A stretch of 40,993 nucleotides of DNA from JANNNF01 sp040385825 (GCA_040385825.1 JAZKGQ010000027.1:1-40993); one strand, 5' to 3'; shown: positions 1-8,226, numbered from the stretch's first letter. The notes: generated by a model not told the origin, from the sequence alone. Numbers and translations: made by a program.

Positions 1-123
1 CCTGATGCGCCGGTTGCCGATGCCGATGCACCGCCCGCCGATCCTGATGCGCCGGCTGCCGATGCCGATGCGCAGCCCGCCGATCCTGATGCGCCGGTTG
101 CCGATGCCGATGCGCAGCCCGCT
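1..123 (+). repeat. 42-bp in-frame tandem repeat, left part
   Basis: Units at 1-39 (lacking the first codon), 40-81 and 82-123 encode DPDAPVADADAPPA-like 14-mers, with P/Q and V/A variation. The array continues from 40925-40993, giving about four units in the joined gene. Because the window is cut inside this array, copy number is uncertain. Confidence 0.9.
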
Positions 124-399
124 GCTGAGCCGACAGAGGTTGTGCGCACCGGCATCTTTCCCGGCCCGATGCTGGCCCTAGGCGGCCGCGCCCGGCGTGC
201 GTCCTGGAAGGATGGTTTTACCATCGTGGCCAGCAACGCCCTTGGCCGCAGCGGGGTGCAGATGAAGCTGATGATGACGGGCAGCCGGGCAGGCCTGATC
301 GAATGGAAGCCGCACAATCTGGCGGACGAGCTGCTGTCCACCGATTGGGAAGTGGAAATCACCGTGTCGGCCCTGCACGCCCTGCGAAACGAGGCCTGA
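1..399 (+). CDS. C-terminal part of repeat protein with Tad2/DUF2829-like domain
   Basis: This is the in-frame continuation of the gene that begins at 40829 if the window is closed into a circle; frame 1 is open from base 1 to the stop at 397-399. The first about 41 codons are a 14-residue D/A/P repeat (DPDAPVADADAPPA type). The last about 75 residues are a compact domain: a GGRARRASWKDG segment near its start, a run ending in IEW, and ADELLSTDWEVE near its end. The basic-x-W-x-G start and the W...DLL..DWEV end resemble DUF2829, the family of the Thoeris anti-defence protein Tad2, which sequesters a signalling nucleotide. That family link is recalled from motif shape and is not verified. The gene sits between virion protein genes, so a virion role with a disordered tether is the alternative. 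Confidence 0.6.
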   Translation, partial: PDAPVADADAPPADPDAPAADADAQPADPDAPVADADAQPAAEPTEVVRTGIFPGPMLALGGRARRASWKDGFTIVASNALGRSGVQMKLMMTGSRAGLIEWKPHNLADELLSTDWEVEITVSALHALRNEA

Positions 400-402
400 C
401 CC

Positions 403-2994
403 ATGAGCCTGCATGACTGCCTGCAACGCGCGATCGACAGCAAGGACTTGCCCCCCGCCATGGCCCGCCGGGCGCAGACCCTGTTTGCCGACCGCTTGCA
501 GGCGCATGCCAGCCTTGGCCAAGGGGCCGAGGCCAAGGCCGCTGAGGACGTGTGGGTGTTCCTGCGCAAAGAGAACATCCGCAAACGGCGCGGCGCATTC
601 ATGCAGGCGAAGGCCCAGATGCGCATTGCTGACGATCTGGCCCGGCACCGTGACAGTGACGGGCAGGCCAATGCCGCCACCGGCATGCGCCAACTGGTGG
701 AATGGGGCCAATCGGCCAGCTTCCAGTCTGTCAGCGGAATTCAGCAGGCCCTGTCCAGCAGCTACATGCGGGATATTTCCGAGCTGATCGCCACCCACAA
801 GATCAACATCGTCGGCAACGCCCGCCAGAAAATGCGCATGCCAAATCTGGTGCGTGAGCTGAAGGGCGAACACACCGGCGATCCCCATGCCAAAAGCATG
901 GCGGACGCGGCCCGTGCCACCATCGAGCGGGCCCGGCAGGAAAACATCGCGGCGGGCGGCGAGATCGGCAAGCTGGAAGGCTATGACCTGCCGCACCATT
1001 GGGACCGGGTGACGGTTGGCAAGGCAAACGAAGCCGAATTTGTTGCCGATTTTTATGACCGGATGGACTGGACCCGGATCATCGACCGCGAGACAGAGCT
1101 GCCCTTTGCGCAAAGCAGCAATGCCGCGCGGCTGAAGTTTCTGGGCGACATCCACCGCAACATCAAATCCGGCGGTTCGGCCACCACTGAACCATCGGGG
1201 GCCGTGCGCGGGCGCAGTCTTGCCAAATCGCGCAGCGACCCGCGTGTGTTGCATTTCAAGACCGCCGATGGCTGGCTCGACATGAACGCCAAATATGGCG
1301 TGGCAGACCCCTATTCTGCCATCGTCACCCACCTTCAGGGCATGGCGCGGGACACGGCGATGATGCGCGTGCTGGGGCCAAACCCGCGCGCAGGGCTGGA
1401 ATACGCGCGGCAGGCGGCGGTGAAGCTGGCCAACGAACGCCCGTGGGAGCCGACCAGACACATCGGCCTCTATAACACGGGCAAGTCGCTGTATGACAGC
1501 GCCGAGGCTGAAGTTAACGGCGTCGCCAGCCAGACCGAACGCATGTTGGACATGATCAACGGGGCCGCATCGGTGCCCGAAATGAACCTGTTTGCCAGCT
1601 TCATGTCCAACGGTGTGCGCCCGTTTCTGGTGGCGTCGCAGCTTGGCGGGGCGATGCTGTCTGCCGTTGGTGACATCGGGTTTCTGGGCCGCGCCGCCTA
1701 TCACACCGGGGCCAAGCCATCGCGCATGATCGCCAAGCATCTGGGCTATGTGATGGAGCGCGTGGGTGAAACCGCCGTGTCGCTGGCCAGCATGGGCACC
1801 GTGCAGCGCAATGCCGTTGAGGCGCGCATGGCCCGCCTGGGCATCATCGCCGAAAGCGCGTCAAACACCGGCGTTGTGCAGGCCCGGCTGATGGGCGAGG
1901 CCTGGACCCCGGGCATCATGCAGCGGATGTCGGAATTCACCATGCGGGCCTCTGGCCTGACCGCCTGGACAGACATCGCGCGCGGCGTGTTCAAGATGGA
2001 AACCTATGGCACGCTGGCCGAAAATGCGGGCCGCCCCTGGGCAGATATCGACGCCCCCTTGCGCGATCTGGTGCTGGCCCCGCGTGGTATCACCCCCGCA
2101 GAATGGGATGTGATCCGGGCCACGCCGCTGTACGCCGATCCGGGCGATCCGCGCGCCACCTTTCTGATCCCGGATGACATCCGCCGTCGCGCCGATCTGC
2201 CCCCGGATCAGGCGCTGGACCTGTCGCTGAAGTTGCAATCGGCCATTCTTGAACAGCGTGAATTCGCGGTGCCGACCGCATCCCTGCGCGGCCGCGCCAC
2301 CATTCAGGTCGGCAAGCCCGGCACCTTGGGGGGCGAATTCCTGCAATCTGCGCTGATGTACAAGAACTATCCGCTGACCCTGATGTACAACCAGATGGGG
2401 CGCATGCTGTACCACAAGGTGCGCGGCAACAGGTTCATGGCCGCCGTTGTGCCCTTTGTGATGTTGACCACGATTGGCGGCGCGATATCCACGCAGCTGA
2501 AGGAAGTCGGCAAAGGCCGTGACCCGCGCGACATGACCGAATGGCGGTTCTGGAAAGCCGCCATGCTGCAAGGCGGTGGCCTGGGGATCTTTGGCGATTT
2601 TCTGTACGCGTCTGAAAACCGGTTTGGCGGTGGTTTTGCAAGCACCGCCGCCGGGTCCGTTGTCGGCACAATGTCCAGCGCGGGCAGCCTGATCACAGAC
2701 GGTATGGCGGCACTGAAGGGCGATGCCAAAGCCGTGGATGCGTTTCAGCGCAATGCCATCGGCTTTGCCAACAAGCTGGGGGGGCCAACGAACCTTTGGT
2801 ACCTCAACGCGGCCTTTGACCGGCTGGTGTGGGACAGCCTGACCCTGTGGGCCGACCCCAATGCGACCAAAGCCATGGCCGCCAAAGAGAAAAAACGCAT
2901 CAAGGAATATGGCAACGGGGCGTTCTGGCCTACCGGCCAAGCCTTGCCATCCCGCCTGCCTGACCTGTCCGCCATGTTTGGAGCCACCTCATGA
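403..2994 (+). CDS. Large internal/polyvalent-type virion protein (863 aa)
   Basis: A long soluble N-terminal half is followed by hydrophobic helical stretches: about residues 400-450 (FASFMSNGVRPFLVASQLGG region) and about 670-700 (FMAAVVPFVMLTTIGG). Next come a motif KGRDPRDM and a glycine-rich GGGLGIFGDFLY segment near residue 730. The GxDPRxM ... GGGLGIFGDFL pattern resembles the C-terminal region of large polyvalent phage proteins (LPD38-like, from memory). The gene starts three bases after the preceding stop and ends in an ATGA overlap with the tailspike, so it belongs to the late operon. Its position after the gp16-like gene suggests a protein packaged in the head and ejected with DNA. 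No enzymatic motif was recognised. Confidence 0.75.
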   Translation: MSLHDCLQRAIDSKDLPPAMARRAQTLFADRLQAHASLGQGAEAKAAEDVWVFLRKENIRKRRGAFMQAKAQMRIADDLARHRDSDGQANAATGMRQLVEWGQSASFQSVSGIQQALSSSYMRDISELIATHKINIVGNARQKMRMPNLVRELKGEHTGDPHAKSMADAARATIERARQENIAAGGEIGKLEGYDLPHHWDRVTVGKANEAEFVADFYDRMDWTRIIDRETELPFAQSSNAARLKFLGDIHRNIKSGGSATTEPSGAVRGRSLAKSRSDPRVLHFKTADGWLDMNAKYGVADPYSAIVTHLQGMARDTAMMRVLGPNPRAGLEYARQAAVKLANERPWEPTRHIGLYNTGKSLYDSAEAEVNGVASQTERMLDMINGAASVPEMNLFASFMSNGVRPFLVASQLGGAMLSAVGDIGFLGRAAYHTGAKPSRMIAKHLGYVMERVGETAVSLASMGTVQRNAVEARMARLGIIAESASNTGVVQARLMGEAWTPGIMQRMSEFTMRASGLTAWTDIARGVFKMETYGTLAENAGRPWADIDAPLRDLVLAPRGITPAEWDVIRATPLYADPGDPRATFLIPDDIRRRADLPPDQALDLSLKLQSAILEQREFAVPTASLRGRATIQVGKPGTLGGEFLQSALMYKNYPLTLMYNQMGRMLYHKVRGNRFMAAVVPFVMLTTIGGAISTQLKEVGKGRDPRDMTEWRFWKAAMLQGGGLGIFGDFLYASENRFGGGFASTAAGSVVGTMSSAGSLITDGMAALKGDAKAVDAFQRNAIGFANKLGGPTNLWYLNAAFDRLVWDSLTLWADPNATKAMAAKEKKRIKEYGNGAFWPTGQALPSRLPDLSAMFGATS

Positions 2995-5900
2995 CCCAAG
3001 CCCTGTCCATCATTGATGTGGCCTATGTTCTGCCGCTGACCCCGGGGGCCACGGTGCCATGGCGCTATATGGCGGCCACCCACCACATGGCCCAGTTTGA
3101 GGACGCAGACGGCGTTGTGCTGGGCGAGCTGGTGCATGGCAGCGGGTTCAGCATCGCGCCTGTCGGTGACACGCTGGAGAACACCGGCGTCTTTACCCTG
3201 ATTGCCGCCGCCCCTGTGGGGGCTGTGGCGGTGCGCCTGCTGCGCGCCACACCAGCCGAACAGTTCTACGACGCGACCCCCGGTGCCGAAGGTGTCGAGC
3301 GGCAGCTGGACCGCGTGGCGCTGACCTTGCAAGAGCTTGCCGCCGGTGTTGCAGGCAGCTTGCGCACCCGCGCCCCCGTGCCGCCCATTGTGCCCGAGGA
3401 AGGGCGCAGTGTGATGTGGCAGGACGGGCGGTGGGTGCCTGCGTTTGACGCCGCCGAAATCATCGCAGCCGGGCAGCACGCCATCGACGCGCAGGAAGCC
3501 GCCCTTGCCGCTGCGCTGTATGGCAACCCGCAGGTGGATTTTGTGGCCAACCTGCTGGCGGACACGTCGCTGACCTATGCGCCGGGTCTGGCGGGGTCTG
3601 TTGAAGAAGGAGATATTGTAACCGCGCGCGGCGACGATCTGCCGTTCAAGGTGGCGGCGGCCGGGGCCGTGGATCACACGCTGATCTCGGCGGGCGGGGT
3701 CAAGTATTACGCCCAAGCCCGCCAAGGCACCCTGTGGTTGGAACAATGCGGTGGTGGCCCGCTGCGCACGGCGGCCGAAAATGACGCGGCCTTTGTCAAG
3801 GCCATTGGCTGGCTGAATGGCGGGACCTACCGCACGCTAAAGATGGGCACCGGCGGGTTCAATTTGTCTACCAAGCCCCCGGCCATTCTGGGCGGCGACA
3901 AGGCGTTTCAGGGCGCGGGCTTTGGCGACAGCTTTGGCAGCCGCCTGATCATGGCCGACACTGTGGTCGACGGCAACGTGATCCGGGTGGGCAATGGCGG
4001 CGTCACCACCACGGCCCGGGTTGAGGTGGGTGGGCTTTCGATCGAGTTTCTGCGCCCGACCGGCGTTGCGGGTTATGCACTGTGCAGCGACGGCGCGCCG
4101 GATGTGACCTGGGATACCATCCGGTTCATCAAGGCGGCGGGGATCATCGACCTTGGGCCAACGGCGGCATCCGCGCGCAACGAATTCCGCCGCTTGCGGG
4201 GCGGGTTCCGCGACGTGTTCGACCATCCCGTGGTGCGCGGCCAGCGGTTCACGAACTGGAATTTCAAGGATGTGGTACTGTACGGCGACGGCAGCATTGC
4301 GGGCCCGCGCACGGCCACCACCATTCAGATCCCCGTCAAGGGCATCTGTGACACGCTGGACTGGGTGGATGTCACCATTTGGTCGCAGGTGGGGTCGCCC
4401 TACGGCGTGGATGTGCTGGCAGACGAAGGCACCTTCGTCAATGCCAACATGTATAACATCATCCTCGACAAGACCGGCGGTCAGTCCGGGGCCGGGGCGG
4501 CATGGCGGTTCCGCCAGACAGCGGCCTGTACGGCGGTGGATGCAGACAGCAACTGGAAAATCCAGAACATCGACATTGAAGGGGCGCGGTCCGACACAGG
4601 CGGGGTCAATACGGGTGGCCGCGTGGTAGAAATCGAACAAGGGGCCAACAGCACCTGGGCGTTCATGCGCGGCTTCCGGTTCCATGGCATGGACTGGACT
4701 GTGCGCAACCGATCGGCGCTGAAGACGGTAAAGACCGGCACATCCATCCTCGACGGCATTTCGGTGCAGGGCGGCCGGGTCAAGGACGCGGTGCCGGGGG
4801 TCGATACGGTCGATTGCGTATTCGAGATGGGCTGCGACAACTTCATCATCAGCGACGTGGTGTCGGCGTTTGCCGAGCGCAAGCAGACGCCGTCCATCAC
4901 CGCCTTTGTAAAGGTCACCAACCCGGCCTGCACCCGTTTCGTGGTGTCTGACAATCTGGTGCATAACGTCACCACGAAACTGATCGACCATCCGACCTAC
5001 ACCGCCCTGTCCGCCGAGCGGGTGGAAAGTGGCAACAGCTTCCATGGCCCCACCGATCTGGCGCTGCCCTATCTGATCCCGTACCCGGTGCAGCCGGCTG
5101 TTTCGGGTGTGGTGGCGAACGCCGCGCTGAATGCGGCTGCCGTCACAGCCGGGGCCGCCGAGGCGGCATCTACCGGGCGGCGCTTGGTACTGCCGCGCGG
5201 AACCCTGCCCTTCATTGGCCAGTTCGTGCCGCCCACCACTGGCGGGTTTGTGCTGGAGAGCAAGGCCACGCTGCTGGTGCAGTCCAACCAGCCAGCGGGC
5301 GTGTTCCGGTCGGCGGCCCCTGATACTGCGCTGGAAAACGTCATCCTCGACGGGCTGCGCATTGTATTTGACACCGATCCAGGCACTGGGAACCCCTTCA
5401 CCGGCAACGGCATCGTCGGCAAATTCAGCAACAGCCAGTTGCACGCCCCGAAGGTGGAAAACTACTGGAACGATCAGGCGTTTCTGATCGCAGGTTACAA
5501 CACCCAGATATATGACCCCTTCTTTTTCACCAACGACCCGCGCGCAGGCACCGGCGGTATCCGCTGTTTTGGCGGCTACAAACTGCTGATCGCCAATGCG
5601 TGCGGCCAGTCGGGCGACGACGCCATCCAGATCGTGCAGGCCGAAAGCGGCATCATGGTAAACTTGGCGGCAACCGACATCATCTACAAAGGCGGCAATG
5701 TCAAATCGCTGTCTGCCCGCGCGGTGATCATCTTTCTTAACACCGTCCACACCGTTGCCACCACAGGGTGCGGCTTTGTCGATATCGTCGGCGCAACCGG
5801 GCCGCAGACGGCCCTTGCCTCGACCGCCAGTTCGGTACGCGTGTCCTGTGCCAGCACCGATGCCAATTCCGGCATCATCGACTGCTTCCTGAAAAACGTG

Positions 5901-6440
5901 GTGATCGACGAGGCGGCCCGGCGCGGCACCTCGACTGCGGGGGCAGGCGGGTTGCAAGTGTCGGGCGCGGTGCAGGGCGGCGACTTTGACGTGGCCATTC
6001 TGGCACCCGACCGCCGGGTGCTGGAAGTCAACACGCTGAGCGGCATTCACCCGACCGCCAACCGCATCAAGGTGCGGTCGAACAAGGCCCCGGCCATCAC
6101 CGGCCTTGCGGCCTGCGTCGTGTCGGCCGGGGTCAACAACACCTTGGTGCCCGAAGTGGTCGCACCTGCAGATCTGCATGCCGTTCACCTTACAGGCGGC
6201 GACCGCACAAAAGTGTCCGAAGGCAAGATCAGGGGCATTCAGGCCACCCGCGTCGGGGTGCGCGTCAACGTGGCGGGTGCCACCAACACGACGATCACGC
6301 AGACAGAGGTCGTGGGCGCGGGCACGTCGATCAGTTTCGATGCGACGGCGGGAACAAGCAACCACATCAGCCTGTGTGACCTTGGCGGAATGGCCATCGT
6401 CAACGGCGGCACGTCTGTGCAGACAGCGAACAGGGCGTAA
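2991..6440 (+). CDS. Tailspike/tail fibre with two beta-helix regions (1149 aa)
   Basis: The N-terminal about 110 residues (VAYVLPLTPGATVPWRYM ... VERQLDRVALTLQELA) resemble the T7 gp17 N-domain that docks the fibre on the tail: a short beta domain ending in a Q..DR....QEL helix. Two long regions rich in N, G, V, I and D follow, typical of right-handed beta-helices: about residues 260-680 and about 700-1149. The second opens with ALNAAAVTAGAAEAA...LVLPRGT, a pectin-lyase-fold signature, and carries SGDDAIQ at about 874-880, the GDDA motif seen in glycosidase-like beta-helices. It probably binds or degrades the capsular or O-polysaccharide of the host. It overlaps the upstream gene by ATGA. 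Confidence 0.82.
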   Translation: MTQALSIIDVAYVLPLTPGATVPWRYMAATHHMAQFEDADGVVLGELVHGSGFSIAPVGDTLENTGVFTLIAAAPVGAVAVRLLRATPAEQFYDATPGAEGVERQLDRVALTLQELAAGVAGSLRTRAPVPPIVPEEGRSVMWQDGRWVPAFDAAEIIAAGQHAIDAQEAALAAALYGNPQVDFVANLLADTSLTYAPGLAGSVEEGDIVTARGDDLPFKVAAAGAVDHTLISAGGVKYYAQARQGTLWLEQCGGGPLRTAAENDAAFVKAIGWLNGGTYRTLKMGTGGFNLSTKPPAILGGDKAFQGAGFGDSFGSRLIMADTVVDGNVIRVGNGGVTTTARVEVGGLSIEFLRPTGVAGYALCSDGAPDVTWDTIRFIKAAGIIDLGPTAASARNEFRRLRGGFRDVFDHPVVRGQRFTNWNFKDVVLYGDGSIAGPRTATTIQIPVKGICDTLDWVDVTIWSQVGSPYGVDVLADEGTFVNANMYNIILDKTGGQSGAGAAWRFRQTAACTAVDADSNWKIQNIDIEGARSDTGGVNTGGRVVEIEQGANSTWAFMRGFRFHGMDWTVRNRSALKTVKTGTSILDGISVQGGRVKDAVPGVDTVDCVFEMGCDNFIISDVVSAFAERKQTPSITAFVKVTNPACTRFVVSDNLVHNVTTKLIDHPTYTALSAERVESGNSFHGPTDLALPYLIPYPVQPAVSGVVANAALNAAAVTAGAAEAASTGRRLVLPRGTLPFIGQFVPPTTGGFVLESKATLLVQSNQPAGVFRSAAPDTALENVILDGLRIVFDTDPGTGNPFTGNGIVGKFSNSQLHAPKVENYWNDQAFLIAGYNTQIYDPFFFTNDPRAGTGGIRCFGGYKLLIANACGQSGDDAIQIVQAESGIMVNLAATDIIYKGGNVKSLSARAVIIFLNTVHTVATTGCGFVDIVGATGPQTALASTASSVRVSCASTDANSGIIDCFLKNVVIDEAARRGTSTAGAGGLQVSGAVQGGDFDVAILAPDRRVLEVNTLSGIHPTANRIKVRSNKAPAITGLAACVVSAGVNNTLVPEVVAPADLHAVHLTGGDRTKVSEGKIRGIQATRVGVRVNVAGATNTTITQTEVVGAGTSISFDATAGTSNHISLCDLGGMAIVNGGTSVQTANRA

Positions 6441-6443
6441 CCC

Positions 6444-6785
6444 ATGGCCACACGTCCCCGCGCCCCCGCGTCCCGCCCCGCGCCGCTTGATGATCTGGAG
6501 GCCCTGCGCGCCGAAGTGCAGGCCGCCAGCACTGAAGCCGCCGCCGCCCGCAAACTGGCAGCCGAAAGCAACGCGATGATCCGCGATCTGCACAAGGCCC
6601 TGATGGAGCCCCAGCCCGGCTATGAGCACAGCTTGCTGGAGCGCATGGCCACCGTGACGATCGGCATCGAAAGCGGCGATCGCACCGGGCGTATCCTGAT
6701 CAAGCTGATCGGGTTTCTGGGCGCAATCGCCAGCCTTGGCGGCATTCTCTACGCCATCCGCGATGGCATTACGGGGGGCAAATGA
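6444..6785 (+). CDS. Small protein with coiled coil and one C-terminal TM segment
   Basis: 113 aa. The N-terminus is Pro/Arg-rich, then an Ala/Glu-rich probable coiled coil spans about residues 15-50, then a hydrophobic helix (LIKLIGFLGAIASLGGILYAI) spans about 85-105 and the end is short and charged. It starts three bases after the tailspike stop and overlaps the upstream part of the holin reading frame, so it opens the lysis cassette. A role as holin partner or second holin fits the position and topology, but no family was recognised. Confidence 0.65.
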   Translation: MATRPRAPASRPAPLDDLEALRAEVQAASTEAAAARKLAAESNAMIRDLHKALMEPQPGYEHSLLERMATVTIGIESGDRTGRILIKLIGFLGAIASLGGILYAIRDGITGGK

Positions 6786-6820
6786 TGCCCCGACCACCCC
6801 CTCAACCGCAGGAGACCCCC

Positions 6821-7045
6821 ATGCTGATCGACAACTGGAAAACTGTGGCGGCGCGCGCCTGGTCTGTGCGTCTGGCGCTGCTGTCTGCGCTGCTATCCGG
6901 GGCCGAGGTGGCCCTGTCGCTGCTGGATGCCAGCACGCTGGGCCTGCCTGACCGCAGCTTTGCCATGCTGGCCGCCCTGACCGCCACCGCGGCCGCCATG
7001 GCGCGGCTGTTTGCCCAGAAAGGCGTGACCGATGACCAAGCGTAG
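6821..7045 (+). CDS. Holin-like protein (DUF7940-like)
   Basis: 74 aa from ATG 6821, chosen because GGAG lies six bases upstream; the frame is open to an earlier ATG at 6782. MLIDNWKTVAARAWSVRL is followed by two hydrophobic helices (LALLSALLSGAEVALSLL and FAMLAALTATAAAMARL) and a short charged tail. This pattern matches small holin-like proteins placed just before endolysins in alphaproteobacterial phages. It should sit in the inner membrane and set lysis timing by depolarising or permeabilising it. It overlaps the endolysin start by 14 bases. Confidence 0.75.
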   Translation: MLIDNWKTVAARAWSVRLALLSALLSGAEVALSLLDASTLGLPDRSFAMLAALTATAAAMARLFAQKGVTDDQA

Positions 7046-7502
7046 CACCAAGGCGGCCGTCGCAGGCAGCGCCGCCGCCATTGCCCTTGCCGCCAGCCTC
7101 ATCGCGCCTTGGGAGGGGGTCGAGCTGCGCGCCTACCGCGACATCGTGGGGGTGCCGACGGTCTGCTATGGCGAGACGCGGGGCGTGACGATGGCCGACC
7201 GCTACACGCTGGCCGAGTGTCAGACGCAGCTTGCCGTTGGGGTCGCACAGTTTGAGGCGGCGATCCGGCCCTGCCTGCCTGCCGTCTTGCCCCAGCCCAC
7301 CCGCGCGTCGTTCATCAGCGCGGCCTACAACATTGGCAGCTTTGGTTTTTGCAAGTCCACCATGGCGCGGCGGGCCTTGGCAGGCGATCTGCGCGGGGCC
7401 TGCGAGGCGCTGATGATGTGGAACAAGGCGGGCGGCAAAGTCGTCAAAGGCCTGACCAACCGGAGGAAGGCAGAGCGCGAACTGTGCCTGTCTGGCCTGT
7501 GA
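7032..7502 (+). CDS. SAR endolysin, GH24 lysozyme
   Basis: 156 aa. The catalytic triad of T4-type lysozymes is present with canonical spacing: E28, D37 and T43 (E-x8-D-x5-T) in WEGVELRAYRD..GVPTVCYGE. Residues 8-25 form a weakly hydrophobic Ala/Ser/Gly-rich helix (AAVAGSAAAIALAASLIA) directly before the catalytic Glu. That is a signal-arrest-release anchor that tethers the inactive enzyme in the inner membrane until depolarisation. It cleaves the peptidoglycan glycan strand. The YNIGSFGFCKST motif and the C-terminal RRKAERELC segment are usual for phage GH24 enzymes. It ends in GTGA overlap with the i-spanin. Confidence 0.93.
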   Translation: MTKRSTKAAVAGSAAAIALAASLIAPWEGVELRAYRDIVGVPTVCYGETRGVTMADRYTLAECQTQLAVGVAQFEAAIRPCLPAVLPQPTRASFISAAYNIGSFGFCKSTMARRALAGDLRGACEALMMWNKAGGKVVKGLTNRRKAERELCLSGL

Positions 7503-7780
7503 AGTTCTACCTTGCCGTCGCGCTGCTGATGGCGCTGTCGATTGGCACCGCCTTTGCCTATGGGCGGCGCGAGGGGCGGGCGCTGGAGCGGGCCACAGTC
7601 GCCGCTGCCATCGAGGCCAGCCGCGAGGCAAAGGCCAAGCTGGAGGCGGGCAGGCTGATCGCGCAAGCCGCCCTCGATGATCTTGCCCAACAGTTGGAGG
7701 ATGCCAACCATGCGCGCCCTGTCTATGCTGCTGACTGCCTGTCTGGTGACGGGGTGCGCAGGCTTAACGCCCTCCGCTGA
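7499..7780 (+). CDS. Rz: Rz-like i-spanin
   Basis: 93 aa, starting at GTG 7499 in a GTGA overlap with the endolysin stop; the open frame extends further upstream but inside the endolysin. An N-terminal membrane anchor (FYLAVALLMALSIGTAFAYG) is followed by an Ala/Glu/Arg-rich periplasmic coiled coil (ALERATVAAAIEASREAKAKLEAG...). This is the standard inner-membrane spanin layout. It pairs with the lipoprotein encoded within its 3' end in another frame to fuse inner and outer membranes, which shows that the host is Gram-negative. Confidence 0.85.
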   Translation: MKFYLAVALLMALSIGTAFAYGRREGRALERATVAAAIEASREAKAKLEAGRLIAQAALDDLAQQLEDANHARPVYAADCLSGDGVRRLNALR

Positions 7781-7946
7781 TGCGCCACCATCGGCCGTGC
7801 TGCCCTGTGCCCGCCCGGTGCTGATCCCCGACCCGCCGCTGTCCGACCAGCTGGTGGAAACCCTGTGGCGGCGCGACCGTCTGGCGCTGCTGGAATGCGG
7901 GGGGCAGGTGGAAGTGCTGGCTGGCAGGCCAATTCCCACCCAGTAA
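7710..7946 (+). CDS. Rz1: Rz1-like o-spanin lipoprotein
   Basis: 78 aa from ATG 7710, preceded by GGAGG at 7696-7700. The signal peptide ends in a lipobox, LVTGC, with the lipidated Cys at residue 16. The mature part is Pro-rich (TPSADAPPSAV, PVLIPDPPLSD), as in other outer-membrane spanins. Its first 71 bases lie inside Rz in the +1 frame, the classic embedded arrangement, and it then extends beyond the Rz stop. Confidence 0.85.
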   Translation: MRALSMLLTACLVTGCAGLTPSADAPPSAVLPCARPVLIPDPPLSDQLVETLWRRDRLALLECGGQVEVLAGRPIPTQ

Positions 7947-7947
7947 G

Positions 7948-8003
7948 CCATTGATATCTATCACGCGACATAACGGGTGACAAACTGCTAACCCATTGAT
8001 ATC
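7948..8003. repeat. Two direct copies of CCATTGATATC beside attP
   Basis: Exact 11-mers lie at 7948-7958 and 7993-8003, 45 bases apart, in non-coding DNA immediately left of the tRNA-like attP core. Their size and position fit arm-type integrase or excisionase binding sites. That role is inferred. Confidence 0.55.
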
Positions 8004-8015
8004 GCTTAACCGTGT

Positions 8016-8065
8016 CCAGATTGTGGATCTAGGGGTCGCCCGTTCGAGCCGGGCCATCGGTACCA
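8016..8065 (+). other. attP core: 3' half of a tRNA-His(GTG) gene
   Basis: The segment folds as tRNA positions 27-76. The anticodon arm is CCAGA / loop TTGTGGA / TCTAG, with anticodon GTG at 8023-8025 and one C-A mismatch. The variable loop is GGGTC. The T arm is GCCCG / TTCGAGC / CGGGC (8038-8054). The 3' acceptor strand is CATCGGT, followed by A73 and CCA (8063-8065). No D arm or 5' acceptor half is present, so it is not a functional tRNA but the identity segment that would rebuild the host gene after integration. A73 on tRNA-His is the known alphaproteobacterial exception to the usual C73. Confidence 0.82.
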
Positions 8066-8204
8066 TTAACCTCATGGTTTTTCAGGGCTTTTCGCCACCT
8101 TCGTTGAAGGGCCGTACGGTTGTACGGGTGCGTCCGAAACGGATGGTGGGAATCAGCGCCCTGATTTATTTGCATCGCACGCCCCGGAAGATGGTCTGAG
8201 CCGT

Positions 8205-8226
8205 TTGTTAGACGGTTGTTAGACGG
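8205..8226. repeat. Tandem 11-bp repeat TTGTTAGACGG x2
   Basis: Exact adjacent copies lie at 8205-8215 and 8216-8226, between the attP core and the integrase-operon terminator. They are a candidate second set of arm sites for Int or Xis on the right side of attP. Confidence 0.55.

Noticed and set aside
1..123. CRISPR array or direct terminal repeat of the virion DNA
   Set aside because: The repeats are in-frame coding units without spacers; the 30-bp end identity is explained by circular overlap or by the repeat itself.
178..1740. 520-codon minus-strand open frame
   Set aside because: Antisense shadow of the large virion protein, with no motif and no operon context.
3837..7631. 1264-codon open frame on the minus strand
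   Set aside because: It is antisense to the tailspike and lysis genes, His/Arg/Pro-rich low-quality sequence produced by high GC codon bias; the plus-strand genes have clear motifs.
8011..8065. Functional tRNA-His encoded by the phage
   Set aside because: The acceptor 5' strand and D arm are absent and the anticodon stem has a mismatch, so it is an attachment-site copy only.
7996..8199. 67-codon open frame over attP
   Set aside because: It covers the tRNA-like attP core and repeats and has no ribosome site.
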